Positions 4,432-5,099 of a DNA stretch of 5,099 nt are shown here, one piece after another; the stretch's first letter is position 1, and each line of letters opens with the position of its first letter. The position numbers and the translations under genes were made by a program. The notes beneath the pieces were generated by a model that worked only from the letters and a program-made list of their open reading frames with translations, ran no database searches and was not told where the DNA came from. The stretch lies in NCBI GenBank assembly GCA_031282535.1, contig JAITDM010000118.1:1-5099 (forward strand), written 5' to 3'. This stretch comes from Oscillospiraceae bacterium (GTDB lineage Bacteria > Bacillota > Clostridia > Oscillospirales > UBA929).

Positions 4432-5099
4432 GTGTCGTCTCTGCGGGAAAAATTCCTCGCCCGGCCGGTGTTTGCCGGGATCCTTGCCCTGAGCGGCGCG
4501 CTGGTGCTCGCGTACTACTGGCTGCCGTTCGGCAGTACCCCTGCGGCTGCCCTGGCGGCGTTGGCCGTGGGGGCGCCGGCCTTGGCGCTGACGCTGCTCT
4601 GGCGCCGACACGGGTGGCTGACGCTGGCGGCGGCCGTGGTGTGCCTGTCGGCCGCGGCGGGCTTTGCCTGGCGCTGGGGGTATGACGCGCTCTTTGTCGC
4701 GCCTGCGCTGCCGTTGGACGGCGTGCGGGAAACGGTCACCGCCGAGGCGCTCTCCTATCCGGAGGAGACGGCGTACGGGAGCCGGCTGACCGCCCGGGTC
4801 CTGCGCCCGGACGGACGGCGCTTTAAGGCGTTGCTCTACCTCGACGACATACCGGCGGACATGGAACCGGGCGACCGGTTCGTGATGGAGGCGCAGATCA
4901 GGGCGCCGGCGCCGGGGAGCGAGGAGGACCGGCTGGCCGGCGCGCGCCCGCGCGGCGTGGTGCTCTCGGTCACGCAGCGGAGCGCGTATACACAGCAGCG
5001 CCCGGAGTCAGTTCCCTGGTCACTCCGGCCCGTCGTATGGGCGCGGGCATTGGGCGACGGCCTGAAACAGGCGCTGCCGCCGGAGGCGGCGGCCCTGGC
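4432..5099 (+). CDS. comEC: ComEC/Rec2-like DNA-uptake channel, N-terminal part
   Basis: An open frame of 222 codons runs from GTG 4432 to the window edge without a stop, so the gene is cut by the window. The start of the product has three hydrophobic spans (about 13-32, 36-57, 61-80), beginning ARPVFAGILALSGALVLAYY. A soluble region follows with TVTAEALSYPEE, KALLYLDDIPADMEPGDRFV and similar stretches, resembling the N-terminal DUF4131/OB-fold part of ComEC. ComEC carries single-stranded DNA across the membrane during natural transformation; its channel (Competence) and metallo-beta-lactamase-like domains would lie beyond the window. GTG 4432 is the first possible start, since the HIT stop codon is in the same frame only one codon upstream; the ribosome binding site is weak. 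Assignment rests on domain layout and sequence style, not on catalytic motifs. Confidence 0.75.
   Translation, partial: MSSLREKFLARPVFAGILALSGALVLAYYWLPFGSTPAAALAALAVGAPALALTLLWRRHGWLTLAAAVVCLSAAAGFAWRWGYDALFVAPALPLDGVRETVTAEALSYPEETAYGSRLTARVLRPDGRRFKALLYLDDIPADMEPGDRFVMEAQIRAPAPGSEEDRLAGARPRGVVLSVTQRSAYTQQRPESVPWSLRPVVWARALGDGLKQALPPEAAAL

Noticed and set aside
4045..4611. Minus-strand frame of 188 codons opposite HIT and comEC
   Set aside because: The product is Arg/Gln/Gly-rich low-complexity sequence, as expected for the complement of GC-rich coding DNA; the plus strand carries the intact HIT triad.

Overview
The window looks like chromosomal DNA from a fairly GC-rich, low-redundancy Bacillota genome, most likely a gut-type Clostridia or Oscillospiraceae relative. 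This placement is inferred from gene families and style (Lsa-type ABC-F, Pr6Pr protein, BlaI regulator, HIT-comEC pair, strong AGGAGG ribosome binding sites, sigma-A type promoters). No rRNA or other phylogenetic marker is present, so the taxonomy is tentative. No tRNA, rRNA, CRISPR array or transposase was seen.

Layout. (1) Positions 15-1481, minus strand: a complete Lsa-like ABC-F ribosome-protection ATPase, the type associated with resistance to lincosamides, streptogramin A and pleuromutilins. (2) Positions 1482-1765, minus strand: its control region. A promoter with a perfect TTGACA box, 17-bp spacer and extended -10 is followed by a leader of about 250 nt. The leader holds a six-codon leader ORF, a possible antiterminator hairpin, and two terminator-like hairpins with U-tracts. 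This is the layout of an antibiotic-inducible transcription attenuator. (3) Positions 1824-3930, plus strand, divergent: four co-directional genes of visibly lower GC. They are a six-span Pr6Pr-family membrane protein, a small PNPOx-fold flavoprotein (start/stop overlap with the first), an unrecognised five-span membrane protein, and a BlaI/MecI-type repressor with no BlaR1 sensor beside it. (4) Positions 3974-5099, plus strand: GC-rich sequence again, with a clear promoter, a HIT-family nucleotide hydrolase, and the N-terminal part of a ComEC-like DNA-uptake channel running off the window end.

How the parts may work together. The ABC-F gene is probably silent until a ribosome-targeting drug stalls translation of its short leader ORF and lets polymerase read through the terminators. 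The four-gene unit may be autoregulated by its terminal BlaI protein, but no operator matching the TACA-NN-TGTA consensus was found. HIT and comEC are joined by a three-nucleotide gap and are probably cotranscribed. The most notable system is the ABC-F attenuator; the most open question is the function of the BlaI-linked membrane/flavoprotein cluster.
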